A stretch of 64,000 bases of DNA from contig OX438757.1 in NCBI GenBank assembly GCA_949316235.1, positions 18,376,005 to 18,440,004 of the forward strand, given 5' to 3'. Numbering within the stretch: the first letter of the stretch is position 1; every line of letters starts with the position of its first letter. The notes below the pieces were generated by a model, which ran no database searches, was not told where the DNA came from, and worked only from the letters and a program-made list of their open reading frames with translations. Shown here in pieces: positions 1 to 9,727 of this stretch. The position numbers and the translations under genes were made by a program. Origin of the DNA: Oegoconia quadripuncta (taxonomy: Eukaryota; Arthropoda; Insecta; Lepidoptera; Autostichidae).

Positions 1-74
1 TGGCGACTTTAATAACGAAATTTAATTGCCAAAATTATTTTTGAACTCGTAACTCCAATTTTTTTTTTAATTAA

Positions 75-270
75 ATTTAATGGTGTAATTATGTGGAATG
101 ACTACAAATGCAACCGTCAAATGACACAAACAATGCATTACTGGATGATGGTTTATAAAAAAAAACATTATTACCTATGCCTTCTATTTCACTTACCTAA
201 TATGACCTATTTTTTCCTTACGGTAAAAAAACGCACCCGGTATAATGATATGTTTCTTACCTCTCACGAT
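75..270 (+). repeat. Dispersed repeat Y, copy 1
   Basis: This AT-rich block resembles 41041-41360 and 62045-62130: all three carry 'cgaccgtcaaat' or 'caaccgtcaaat' shortly after a 'taattat.tg.aat' motif, then runs of A and T. It has no terminal repeats I can define and no coding capacity. The class is unknown. The first 75 bases of the window show nothing recognisable. Confidence 0.5.
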
Positions 271-330
271 TAAACCGCTGGACAGATTTGATTACATACA
301 CACACAAACTTTCGCATTTATAATATTACT

Positions 331-483
331 AGCTTTCCGCCCGCGACTTCGCCTGCGTAGAACAACTTTATCGTGGAAATTTGTTTTTCCTGTGAGCAAA
401 TATCATCCAAATCCGTAAATCCGTTTTGCCGTGATTAAGCAACAAACAAACAAACATCCAAACTATCACATTTATAATATTAA
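331..483 (-). repeat. Dispersed repeat H (Helitron-like end), copy 1
   Basis: It starts 'actagctttccgcccgcg' and ends in 'tttataatatta'. Read on the minus strand it ends GC-rich followed by CTAGT, which would fit a Helitron 3' terminus (CTRR next to T), but this is inference. Related pieces lie at 6229-6307, 10713-10797, 28272-28486 and 52856-53042. The tandem array begins directly next to its inner end. Confidence 0.6.
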
Positions 484-493
484 TTAGATTATA

Positions 494-3047
494 GTTTTCA
501 TACATGCTCGTCGGTTTAGGGTACTCTTGACTTCGCCTTCCTTTAAGATGCCCCCGATTTGATCATGGTACATTCGCCGTGGTCTTTCCCTTCCAACACT
601 AGCATCCGCATTCGCATTGTATATCATACTATATGTCGGGGAAACTAGGGTCTTGATAGCGACAGGGATTGCTACCAACCTGACACACCCCTTTTGATTG
701 ATTCACTCCATAAGATTGTTCATACATGCTCGTCGGTTTAGGGTACTCTTGACTTCGCCTTCCTTTAAGATGTCCCCGATTTGATCATGGTACATTCGCC
801 GTGGTCTTTCCCTTCCAACACTACCATCCGCATTCGCATTGTATATCATATATGTCGGGGAAACTAGGGTCTTGATAGCGACAGGGATTGCTACCAACCT
901 GACACACCCCTTTTGATTGATTCACTCCATAAGATTGTTCATACATGCTCGTCGGTTTAGGGTACTCTTGACTTCGCCTTCCTTTAAGATGTCCCCGATT
1001 TGATCATGGTACATTCGCCGTGGTCTTTCCCTACCAACACTACCATACGCATTCGCATTGTATGTCATATATGTCTGGGAAACTAGGGCCTTGATAGCGA
1101 CAGGGATTGCTACCACCAACCTGACACACCCCTTTTGATTGATTCACTCTCATAAGATTGTTGATACATGCTCGTCGGTTTAGGGTACTCTTGACTTCGC
1201 CTTCCTTTAAGATGCCCCCGATTTGATCATGGTACATTCGCCGTGGTCTTTCCCTTCCAACACTACCATCCGCATTCGCATTGTATATCATATATGTCGG
1301 GGAAACTAGGGTCTTGATAGCGACAGGGATTGCTACCAACCTGACACACCCCTTTTGATTGATTCACTCCATAAGATTGTTCATACATGCTCGTCGGTTT
1401 AGGGTACTCTTGACTTCGCCTTCCTTTAAGATGCCCCCGATTTGATCATGGTACATTCGCCGTGGTCTTTCCCTACCAACACTACCATCCGCATTCGCAT
1501 TGTATATCATATATGTCGGGGAAACTAGGGTCTTGATAGCGACAGGGATTGCTACCAACCTGACACACCCCTTTTGATTGATTCACTCCATAAGATTGTT
1601 CATACATGCTCGTCGGTTTAGGGTACTCTTGACTTCGCCTTCCTTTAAGATGTCCCCGATTTGATCATGGTACATTCGCCGTGGTCTTTCCCTTCCAACA
1701 CTAGCATCCGCATTCGCATTGTATATCATATATGTCGGGGAAACTAGGGTCTTGATAGCGACAGGGATTGCTACCAACCTGACACACCCCTTTTGATTGA
1801 TTCACTCCATAAGATTGTTCATACATGCTCGTCGGTTTAGGGTACTCTTGACTTCGCCTTCCTTTAAGATGTCCCCGATTTGATCATGGTACATTCGCCG
1901 TGGTCTTTCCCTACCAACACTACCATCCGCATTCGCATTGTATATCATATATGTCGGGGAAACTAGGGTCTTGATAGCGACAGGGATTGCTACCAACCTG
2001 ACACACCCCTTTTGATTGATTCACTCTCATAAGATTGTTGATACATGCTCGTCGGTTTAGGGTACTCTTGACTTCGCCTTCCTTTAAGATGCCCCCGATT
2101 TGATCATGGTACATTCGCCGTGGTCTTTCCCTACCAACACTACCATCCGCATTCGCATTGTATATCATATATGTCGGGGAAACTAGGGTCTTGATAGCGA
2201 CAGGGATTGCTACCAACCTGACACACCCCTTTTGATTGATTCACTCCATAAGATTGTTCATACATGCTCGTCGGTTTAGGGTACTCTTGACTTCGCCTTC
2301 CTTTAAGATGTCCCCGATTTGATCATGGTACATTCGCCGTGGTCTTTCCCTACCAACACTACCATACGCATTCGCATTGTATGTCATATATGTCTGGGAA
2401 ACTAGGGCCTTGATAGCGACAGGGATTGCTACCACCAACCTGACACACCCCTTTTGATTGATTCACTCTCATAAGATTGTTGATACATGCTCGTCGGTTT
2501 AGGGTACTCTTGACTTCGCCTTCCTTTAAGATGCCCCCGATTTGATCATGGTACATTCGCCGTGGTCTTTCCCTACCAACACTACCATCCGCATTCGCAT
2601 TGTATATCATATATGTCGGGGAAACTAGGGTCTTGATAGCGACAGGGATTGCTACCAACCTGACACACCCCTTTTGATTGATTCACTCCATAAGATTGTT
2701 CATACATGCTCGTCGGTTAAGGGTACTCTTGACTTCGGCTTCCTTTAAGATGTCCCCGATTTGATCATGGTACATTCGCCGTGGTCTTTCCCTACCAACA
2801 CTACCATCCGTATTCGCATTGTATATCATATATGTCGGGGAAACTAGGGTCTTGATAGCGACAGGGATTGCTACCAACCTGACAGACCTCTTTTGATTGA
2901 TTCACTCTCATAAGATTGTTCATACATGCTCGTCGGTTTAGGGTACTCTTGACTTCGCCTTCCTTTAAGATGTCCCCGATTTGATCATGGTACATTCGCC
3001 GTGGTCTTTCCCTACCAACACTACCATCCGCATTCGCATTGTATATC
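494..3047 (-). repeat. 219-bp tandem array (12 copies) derived from a LINE coding end
   Basis: The motif 'catgctcgtcggtt' recurs 12 times at intervals of about 219-222 bp. Eleven units are full and the last, at 2925-3047, runs on into ordinary LINE sequence. Each unit on the minus strand encodes a fragment of an L-alpha reverse transcriptase C-terminus ('GSVGRERPRRMYHDQIG', then '[15 protein letters not shown]'), followed by a non-LINE junction ('LVSPTYMIYNANAD'). The unit of 219 equals 73 codons, but most units carry a one-base deletion that makes a stop just after 'NNLME'. Three junctions (about 1150, 2030 and 2470) have an extra base, so the frame reads on as 'LMRVNQSKGVCQ'. Units differ by only a few bases, so the array is young or is being homogenised. 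It is a satellite born from a LINE, not a protein-coding gene. Confidence 0.93.
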
Positions 3048-3127
3048 GCTTTAGTTAGTCTTCCTTCATTCATTCTCTCCACATGTCCAAGCCATCTCAG
3101 CATACCTTTTTCAATATTTGTCACTAC
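3048..3127 (-). pseudogene. L-alpha LINE reverse transcriptase fragment, source edge of the array
   Basis: The last satellite unit continues here into ordinary L-alpha coding sequence. The minus strand reads '[19 protein letters not shown]' joined to 'RLTKAIYNANADGSVG'. This is the conserved C-terminal segment of endonuclease/reverse-transcriptase polyproteins of non-LTR elements, after the catalytic palm. It shows what the unit looked like before amplification. No other domain of the element survives next to it. Confidence 0.85.
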
Positions 3128-3149
3128 GTCTTCTTACACTTTGTCACTA

Positions 3150-3455
3150 CGAGCGTGGCTCAGCGGTTAAGACGTGGTCTCCCAATTTAGGAGGTCCGAG
3201 TTCGATTCCCAGGCAGGCCATGCGGATTTCAAATTTTATTTAATTACATATGTGCATTTATCCAACTGCTTCTAAACTGTGAAAGAAAACATCGTGTAGA
3301 AACCTACATGCCTGAGAAATAAAAATTGAAAGGCATGTTAAGTCCTCAACCCGCATTGGGCTAGCGTGATGGACTATGGCCCATACTCGCTCATATACGA
3401 GGGAAGGCCTATATCCCTGTAGTGGGATGTTTACGGGCTTATGGTGATGATGACG
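3150..3455 (+). repeat. SINE-B, near full length
   Basis: The tRNA-like head 'gcgtggctcagcggttaag' is followed by a B-box-like 'gagttcgattccc'. The body has 'catttatccaactg' and 'ggcccatactcgctc', and the tail is 'tttacgggcttatggtgatg'. Other copies are at 10798-11272, 22631-23285, 29788-30075, 31191-31505, 38250-38525, 47497-47790 and 51933-52195. Confidence 0.85.
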
Positions 3456-3494
3456 TCTTCTTTCACAATTATATTACTTTGTTATTTATCCGGT

Positions 3495-3850
3495 AGACAT
3501 TCAAAATTTGCCTTTAAATAACTTTAAAATAACCATTAAACAGAAAGTATGTGCCAAAGGCTATTATAAAATTTCTAACTATCTGGATGATAAGAATACA
3601 TGGAAATGAACCACTCGGCAATATCCAGTATATTCTATTCTTATTTTCCTTTGTCGAATCATAAATTTAACAATTATTCCAAATTGTATTTGTATTGACT
3701 TATTTAAAAAGAGGAACCCCTGAGTTTCTTGCTCGTGCTTCTCTGGGGAGACTGCCTAGTGAATGAGCGATAACTGTATGTCATGACGATTTCAAATGTT
3801 ATTCTTATAACTTACGAAATAAAACATTTTTGATTTTAATGATTTTGATT
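3495..3850 (+). pseudogene. L-delta LINE 3' end (last codons plus 3' UTR)
   Basis: An open segment reads 'NLPLNNFKITIKQKVCAKG' then 'YYKISNYLDDKNTWK' and stops at about 3607-3609. That is the extreme C-terminus of a CR1/Jockey-type LINE protein. The 3' UTR contains 'gtttcttgctcgtgcttctc' and ends in a 'ttgatttt' repeat tail. The copy at 49923-50245 is nearly the same. It is strongly 5'-truncated, as usual for LINEs. Confidence 0.8.
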
Positions 3851-4965
3851 TTATTGGTTTCAAAGAATTTGCGATACCTATGAAAGCAAATTCCGCTGCC
3901 TCCTGTAACCCACTCTGTAGCAAGACGCGATAATTTTGGACAAGAAGCGAAGGTGAGGATGTTGTATTAATAAACACTTTTAACTTCCCACTGCGACTGC
4001 GTAGGCATACTATAGTATTTAGGAACTAGTAAGTTAGCGCGATGCATTGAGTTTGACAATGTCACTTGCATTCAGAATGACGTGTAGTGCGTGAAGTACA
4101 AGTGCAGCTATGAAACAGTTTTTATCTGTTGCTTATTCGAATCTGGAGTTGAACCCGCGCAACCCGTTGGATTCCCTGACAAGGTCACTATCCACTATAC
4201 CAATAGCTCGTTAGTACCTAAGTTGCCTGACAGGATGCTTTTGTATACAGGGTGAATTTTTCAAATCAAATATGAGGAATAGAGAAAAATACAATCAATC
4301 AATCAATTTATTTGTTAAACACAGGATTTAAAATAATAGATGTTTAAATTAAGTATTTGAGCGCCGTGTTCAGCCGATAGACATACAAATATAAAAATTA
4401 AAATCAGATAATTATTTACATACAAAAACAGGACACATCTTTAAATGTCAAATTCCTTAAATTAACTTATTTTTATAATTAAAAAAAAATATACAAATGT
4501 CAAACAGGAAACCTTGAAATTGTCAAATATTTAATTTTTAATTTCATATTCATTATGTACTTATTTAATATAATTTAAAGATACATATTTTTTATTATTA
4601 TACAATTTCTCAAATATCCTTATCATTTAAAAAGCTGTCAACTGAATAATATGTCTATACTCTATGCTATACACAAGGGAGTCCCGGGCCAGTTTTTAAT
4701 GAAAACTACAACTGTATCATTGGAATTTTGGAAAATCAATATCTAGCCAGTAATCGAACCCGTTGACTTTGAAAAAAAAAAACACACACTTATTACATCA
4801 TTCGATAGTGTTTTTTTAGGGAACGAATTTCTGAGAAGCAATGACATACGGCGAACTTAAAGAAAATTCTAATTTCAATTTTTTATTATCTCATCGAAGT
4901 TAATGGCCGCAGTAAAAGCAAAAATGGAAACATTCAAAATTAGAACATGTATATCTATTAAAAAG
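3851..4965. other. Mostly unrecognised AT-rich sequence
   Basis: The only recognisable pieces are a SINE-A2 head fragment on the minus strand at about 4139-4215 ('cactatccactataccaat') and a LINE-tail-like start at 4287-4440 with 'caatcaatcaatca'. The rest shows no coding signal or terminal repeats. Confidence 0.5.
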
Positions 4966-5065
4966 GCATCCACTGAAATCGCGTGCTTCATCGTCGGCTA
5001 CATCGTCACTTCCCATCAGGTGAGATTGTGGTTAAACGCGTATCCAGTTAATCATAAAAATAAAC
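4966..5065 (+). pseudogene. L-epsilon LINE C-terminal fragment
   Basis: The stretch around 'cgcgtgcttcatcgtcggc' through 'tcaggtgagattgtggt' matches the end of the L-epsilon element at 7612-7755 and 29188-29612. Only the last codons remain. Confidence 0.6.
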
Positions 5066-5121
5066 GTATAAATAGCCCTAGCTCATTTTGTGTATGTCTA
5101 TCTGTCTCAATCCTATACTAA

Positions 5122-5295
5122 CACAAACAATACAATACAATACAAATACACTTTATTGTACAAAAGGAGGACATACATTTTACAAAACACAATACTGATA
5201 AGAGTACAATTAGGCGGCTTTATCACTAAAAGCGATCTCTTCCAGGCAAACTTAACAGGTACATGTGAGTCTTCAATGCTATAAATAAAGCACAT
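5122..5295 (-). repeat. L-kappa LINE 3' end with (AATAC)n tail
   Basis: Read on the minus strand, this is a 3' UTR with 'ttgcctggaagagatcgct', a polyadenylation-like 'acaataaagtgtatttg' and a (GTATT)n tail. Copies lie at 19015-19112, 24922-25060, 41940-42440, 44175-44400 and 63270-63450. No coding part is left. Confidence 0.8.
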
Positions 5296-5647
5296 TTTTC
5301 GTATTCCCTAGTTCTAATCTGACGTTAACATACCAAGTGGTGTTTAAAGATGTCTTGAAATGTGCAAGTAGGTGGGTACCTTCGGCGTCGGTTTGGTATA
5401 ACGGAAATTCAAAGCGCTATATTTTTACGATGGGCACACTTGCGCCTCCCCCACCCCCATTATCGCCGCCTCGGCTTTCATGGGACATAAACTGGACGCA
5501 GCTGTGACAGATATTTTTCTAGACCGACAACTATAAATTGTCACATTTTCCTTCAAGATATTAAGATATATTTTTTCATTCGACCTTGTGCTTGAGCGGT
5601 AATTGTTATGTCATACTAGCTTATCGCCAGCATGGAATAACTTCATC
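5296..5647. other. No recognised feature
   Basis: I see no coding signal or repeat family here. The stretch ends at the target-site duplication of the miniature LTR element. Confidence 0.4.
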
Positions 5648-5652
5648 GCATG

Positions 5653-5789
5653 TATTAGCAATGAAACGCATAGTTTGAAGGTTAGCAATATAATAAAAGA
5701 AAATCTAGAAAAAGTAGGAAGACAGACAGACAGATAGAAAAGTATGGATATAAAATTAATGGCCAGCCATAACCATCACGTTTCCAACA
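5653..5789 (-). repeat. 3' LTR of the miniature LTR element
   Basis: This 137-bp copy starts with TG on the minus strand and matches 6009-6145 except for a/g near 5684. In the element's orientation it is the downstream LTR. The flank after it carries the 'gcatg' target duplication. Confidence 0.85.
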
Positions 5790-5986
5790 TGCCACCCAAA
5801 CAAGAGCAAACGTCGCCAGCACTGACATCGACCGGCTGACGAGCTGCGGCTGGTAGGGAGGAAGTGGGATTGTCTCCATGAGAGACGAAAGGAATAACGT
5901 CCCTATCCTCCAGACCAGACGCAACTGCGTCTTTTCGCGTCTGCCTCCTTGTTTTAACCATATTTGAGCTATATAAAAATTACACA

Positions 5987-6004
5987 CTTTTACTTCTGAC
6001 ACCA
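5987..6004 (-). promoter_or_regulatory. Candidate primer-binding site
   Basis: The minus strand reads 'tggtgtcagaagtaaaag', starting with TGG to pair with a tRNA 3' CCA end, just inside the 5' LTR. I cannot assign the tRNA from memory with confidence. Confidence 0.65.
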
Positions 6005-6008
6005 AAAA

Positions 6009-6145
6009 TATTAGCAATGAAACGCATAGTTTGAAGGTTGGCAATATAATAAAAGAAAATCTAGAAAAAGTAGGAAGACAGACAGACAGATAGAAAAGTA
6101 TGGATATAAAATTAATGGCCAGCCATAACCATCACGTTTCCAACA
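6009..6145 (-). repeat. 5' LTR of the miniature LTR element
   Basis: This is the upstream LTR in the element's orientation (minus strand). It contains a 'gacagacagacagatag' stretch and is followed by the 'gcatg' duplication at 6146-6150. Confidence 0.85.
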
Positions 6146-6228
6146 GCATGTTTAATTTGTTTATAACGCGGATAAAAAATATTCTATGTATTAATCCCGG
6201 ATATTTTTTTTTCTACCTATGTACCGAA

Positions 6229-6307
6229 ATTAATCCAAATCCGTTCATCCGTATCGCCGTGATTGAGCAACAAACAAACATACAAACTATCGCATTTATA
6301 ATATTAA
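6229..6307 (-). repeat. Dispersed repeat H fragment
   Basis: It carries 'gccgtgattgagcaacaaac' and 'cgcatttataatatta', the inner part of the H family (compare 331-483 and 28272-28486). The GC-rich end is missing. Confidence 0.6.
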
Positions 6308-6761
6308 GTGAGATAGATGTAAGTGTTATTTTGTAAATTTTGTTGAGATTATTTGAACTTGAATACATAAGAATATTTGCAGAAACACTGTAGTAGTAGG
6401 CATCTTCTGGGAAAGCTCGTTCCATCGTAGACCTTATCTCGACATTAGTCCAGATTAGGGTCAAGAGCGATCCCATTCTAATTAAAAAAAAAAAAAAAAA
6501 GTTAGTTATAAAACAAAAGCATATTAAATCCATGGTAGCTAGTAGGTAAGCCTGTGATTTCACCCAGGGTATGTTCCAATGTTAGAAATGCAGAAATGCA
6601 AAAAGATAATGAACAATTATCCTCTGAGTTTTATCGCAGATTATTTTCCTTTCAGCAGCGATTTAATGATAGTTTTATTATACTTAATAAACTGCATCAT
6701 CGTTATTATTATTTTCAATAGAGTTTAATTTACTTATAAATAAAAACAAACATAAATATTC
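6308..6761. other. No recognised feature
   Basis: AT-rich sequence with a poly-A run at about 6482-6500. The minus-strand frame across it has no recognisable motif. Confidence 0.4.
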
Positions 6762-6832
6762 TTGGACACACACAGCGCCATCTATTTCCACAATAAACGA
6801 CTAGACTTGTATCATGGATACCAGGGATTCTA
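6762..6832 (-). repeat. SINE-A 3' fragment
   Basis: It matches the SINE-A tail: 'cacacagcgccatctatttc' followed by 'ggataccagg'. The head is missing. Confidence 0.7.
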
Positions 6833-6841
6833 TTATATAAT

Positions 6842-6965
6842 TTCATCGTTATCGTCATCGGTTACGTTTAGACATGTGATTGGTTGGCTCATCGCTCGCT
6901 CAGCAATTTAACGGTTTCTCATTGGTCAACGTATGACGATACCGATGAAGTTACATAATGTAAGG
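6842..6965 (-). repeat. CCAAT-containing dispersed repeat, copy 1
   Basis: On the minus strand it reads 'taacttcatcggta', 'gaccaatgagaaaccgt', 'gagcgagcgatg' and 'caaccaatcacatgtc'. The same block occurs on the plus strand at about 15900-16090. It shows no coding sequence and its class is unknown. Confidence 0.65.
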
Positions 6966-7611
6966 GCAGATGGTAATAAGGTACATAAATACGGTTAAGT
7001 AGTCAGCTTTTCTGACCACTACACCAAACATGTCGTCTTACTAACATAATATATCATGTTCCGAAAAGCTGAATAAATAAAATAATAAGGAAATATCATC
7101 TGACATAAAACAATTACATGTGTTGACTATAATTATATCATCGAGATAAACATATCAAGTATGTAAAAAGCTAAATGCTGGAACAGAAGAGCCAATTTCC
7201 CTTGCGCATAGCTAAAAACATCTCGCAAATACGATTTTCGGATGTTAAAAATGTCACATTTGTAAGTGCCATTTCATACAAGCCAAGCTATAAATTTGTA
7301 AGGGAGGCATAATTCTTATATTGTGCCCGTAGTTTTACAACGTCGAGTGCTATCGAATATGCGCTTCGTCAAATATTCACTTAGGTTGAGAAAAAATAGT
7401 TTTAGGGAATCACTTAATTTTGTTATTTAGACTTGGCTTTTCTGTCTTTTTGGGTTCATCGTCATCGACATTACACTTAGCTTTCTCTCGCTGAGTGTGG
7501 AGGGCTCAGTGCGAATTGGTTGAATATCCTACGATGCGCTATTTAAGCAAAGCACTCGTAGTACGTCGCATCTGCATTCTTTTTCGATCATTAAACTTAA
7601 TTATGTAATTA
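6966..7611. other. Mostly unrecognised
   Basis: A 35-bp SINE-A head fragment lies at about 7015-7048 ('accactacaccaaacatgtc'). Nothing else is recognised. Confidence 0.4.
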
Positions 7612-7755
7612 TGGAACTCAGCCTTTCCTGGATCCTACAACCTTGGGATCTTCAAGAGCAGAGTGAATAGGCATTTACTGGCATCGCGTGCTTCATCTTC
7701 GACCACATCGTCACTTTCCATCAGGTGAGATTGTGGTCAAACGCGAAGCCTGACT
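7612..7755 (+). pseudogene. L-epsilon LINE C-terminal fragment
   Basis: The plus strand encodes 'SYNLGIFKSRVNRHLLASR' and ends at the family's usual stop after 'SSTTSSLSIR'. It matches the longer copy at 29188-29612. It is the tail of a non-LTR reverse transcriptase polyprotein and is strongly 5'-truncated. Confidence 0.75.
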
Positions 7756-7756
7756 G

Positions 7757-7998
7757 GATTCGCATAACCAGGCTATTTCACAATTAATAATGAAATATTA
7801 TAATATAAAATAATAATTTTGTAATATAAAAACCTTTTTTTTAAAAGAGCGACCTCTCGAGTTTCTTGCTTGTTCTCCTCAGGGGAAAATTGCGCTTTTG
7901 AACAAGCAGTAGCTTTAAAAATGTAAAATCTGACTAATTTATGTGTACCCTGTGTACCTACAAAATAAAGCATTTTTTGATTTGATTTGATTGACCAC
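7757..7998 (+). repeat. LINE 3' UTR (L-delta type) with a (TTTGA)n tail
   Basis: It contains 'gagtttcttgcttgttctcc' and 'aataaagcattttttgattt', and ends 'gatttgatttgatt'. The same kind of 3' UTR is at 3495-3850, 10555-10680 and, reversed, at 30800-31065. Confidence 0.7.
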
Positions 7999-8034
7999 AT
8001 CATTAAAAAAAAGTAAAATTAGAAAATAATATTA

Positions 8035-8226
8035 TTAAGTGTGCCCGCCCACGACCGACTTTTGTAGGACCGATAATCGGCCGACTTTTTTGTCAATACT
8101 TTAATCACTGATATTGTGACTGATTTTTTGTAGGACGTGGGCGTTAAAATATTGCAATCAGTACATTCTATTTTTCTCCTACAAAAAATCGGTCTCCGAT
8201 TATTGGCCGTGGGCGGGCAGCCTTAA
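8035..8226. mobile_element. 184-bp MITE with TTAA target sites
   Basis: The element (8039-8222) is flanked by TTAA at 8035-8038 and 8223-8226. Its ends are inverted copies: left 'gtgtgcccgcccacg', right complement 'ggctgcccgcccacg'. Inside, 'tttttgtaggac' and its complement add subterminal symmetry. There is no ORF. TTAA duplication is typical of piggyBac-like transposons, so it is probably a non-autonomous derivative of one. Confidence 0.75.
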
Positions 8227-8234
8227 AGACTTTC

Positions 8235-8556
8235 AACCGCCTCCGTGGCTCAATGTAAACAACATTACGAGTCGGAGGTCGTGGGTCTGATCCTTAGAGG
8301 GGTAGTATGCGGTTTGGTTGGTGGTAGGGCATTTTAAATGTCCGCCTGGCAAGCTACCACCATCTTATCTAAAGTTTGTCGCCAAACAGCATTGTTATAG
8401 CATTGTTCTATTCCGCTGGTCACAGATAAGATAGTCAGCCCCCCAAATAACAGGGGGCTTCTGGTCAGTATACGGTTCCATCTTGGGCCTCATTTTCACT
8501 TAACATCAGGTGTGATTGAGGTCAAGTGCTAAACCGTTGTGCATAAAAAAAAAGAA
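8235..8556 (+). repeat. SINE-C, near full length
   Basis: The tRNA-like head 'aaccgcctccgtggctcaat' is followed by a degenerate B box. The body includes 'aaatgtccgcctggc' and 'ataagatagtcag', and the A-rich tail follows 'gttgtgcat'. Confidence 0.85.
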
Positions 8557-8959
8557 AAGACTACGTAGGTGGTAAGAGTAATACTAAAATACTTTGTAAT
8601 TTAAATCACGTCTCTGAGCCTAATCCGTCGTGAATATGAAATCATCGACTGCATTTTATACACTTTTTAATCGATTGGCATATTGCCAACCATTGGTGGC
8701 TAATAATCATTGGCATCACGTCATAACGCATACAAATGGTGATGGCGTATTTGAATATGTCAATTTAATCGCAATAATGTAATACCTGAAGAAAAACAAA
8801 TGATTAATTTTTGAATTTGGTTAACGGGATAAGATCGTTGCTCTATCAGAAATGTCTTGCAGGAAAACTTGAGGAGATTGAAGTGAAAATTTTTGCTACA
8901 ATCCTAACTTTTCAGTGGAAGTTTATGTGTGTGTGTCTATGCATATAAAAGGAAGAAAA
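8557..8959. other. No recognised feature
   Basis: No coding signal or known repeat is seen between the SINE-C tail and a SINE-A fragment. Confidence 0.4.
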
Positions 8960-9048
8960 AATGTATGTACAATATCAACCATCTGGTACAACACAAGCCT
9001 TATTGCTTACTGTAGAACTAGATGGCGCTGTGTGTATGTCTAAGGATA
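8960..9048 (+). repeat. SINE-A 3' fragment
   Basis: It contains 'atatcaaccatctggta', 'tagaactagatggcgctgtg' and 'gtctaaggatattt'. The head is missing. Confidence 0.75.
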
Positions 9049-9180
9049 TTTCATTCATCTGATTTAAGAGCCATGCTCTTGTCGGTGGAGATTTTTCCAT
9101 ATCTCTCTGCTCTCCGCCTTCCTCTTGACCTCCTGATACGACACGACGTTCAACTTCTCTTTTATTTGCTGCATGTGGCT
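9049..9180 (-). pseudogene. L-gamma LINE 3' coding fragment
   Basis: It shares 'ttaagagccatgctcttgtc' and the following sequence with 40535-40705, and more loosely with 62570-63185 where the minus-strand protein is readable. Here only the last codons and the 3' end survive. The overlapping plus-strand frame is not real. Confidence 0.65.
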
Positions 9181-9597
9181 AAGAATATTTATTTATATTT
9201 ATTTATTTATCTCCATTTAACGTCAGGTATGATTTCATCAGGTCATAAAAATAAAAAAAATTATCTACTAAAAAAATATGTACAAAAAAAATTCTCCCGT
9301 TTTGAAGACAAAAATACGTTTAACGTATTCAAATCAACAGTTTAACATCTTTACTAGCATGGCTAATCAGAATCAGGATATCAATTTCCACATGATCGTC
9401 CGTGTCAGGATACCGCCGACCACATCAAGAGACATTGGCGGTCAGTTGACAAACAATAGGCGATAAGGGAAGTCTGCGTTCGACGCCGGAAAAACCGATG
9501 AATTTTGTTTATGTACACGCATTCAATATGCGCATGTGACACCTGTCAGGTTACCACAGCCGATAAGAATGTTATAAGAAACATTAACTTTTTTTGT
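9181..9597. other. No recognised feature
   Basis: It contains a short SINE-C tail-like piece at about 9213-9260 and otherwise nothing I can place. Confidence 0.4.
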
Positions 9598-9722
9598 ATA
9601 AATAAATAAATGCACATATAACGCCATCTAGGTCCACAGTAAGCATTTAGGCTTGTGTTATGTATACCAGATGGTTAGTAAACTACACAAATACATTTTT
9701 TTTGTAAATAAATACATATATA
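9598..9722 (-). repeat. SINE-A 3' part
   Basis: Minus-strand SINE-A with 'acgccatctaggtccacagt' and 'ggcttgtgtta'. The tRNA-like head is absent. Confidence 0.75.
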
Positions 9723-9727
9723 TGTCG

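Larger units (their letters stand above)
5648..6150 (-). mobile_element. Complete miniature LTR retrotransposon (TRIM-like), 493 bp plus 5-bp target duplication
   Basis: Two direct repeats of 137 bp (5653-5789 and 6009-6145) differ at one base that I can see. They flank a 219-bp internal region and are themselves flanked by the 5-bp duplication 'gcatg' (5648-5652 and 6146-6150). Read on the minus strand, each LTR begins TGTTGGAAAC. Four bases after the 5' LTR comes 'tggtgtcagaagtaaaag' (5987-6004), which has the form of a tRNA primer-binding site as found in Ty3/gypsy-type elements. The interior then opens an ORF at 5961 ('MVKTRRQTRK...') of 61 codons that runs into the 3' LTR and resembles only a gag start. 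All of pol is missing. The element is an internally deleted, non-autonomous LTR retrotransposon, and the near-identity of its LTRs suggests a recent insertion. Confidence 0.85.

Noticed and set aside
494..3047. CRISPR-like array or a repeated-peptide gene
   Set aside because: The unit is 219 bp with no short repeat and unique spacer, the units are nearly identical throughout, and the coding part is a piece of a LINE protein with stops in most units. The genome is eukaryotic.
5682..6044. 120-codon membrane-like protein on the minus strand
   Set aside because: It runs from the interior of the miniature LTR element into its LTR. The hydrophobic stretch is the T-rich LTR.
6213..6563. 116-codon minus-strand frame
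   Set aside because: It includes a poly-A run read as phenylalanines and a repeat H fragment. No domain.
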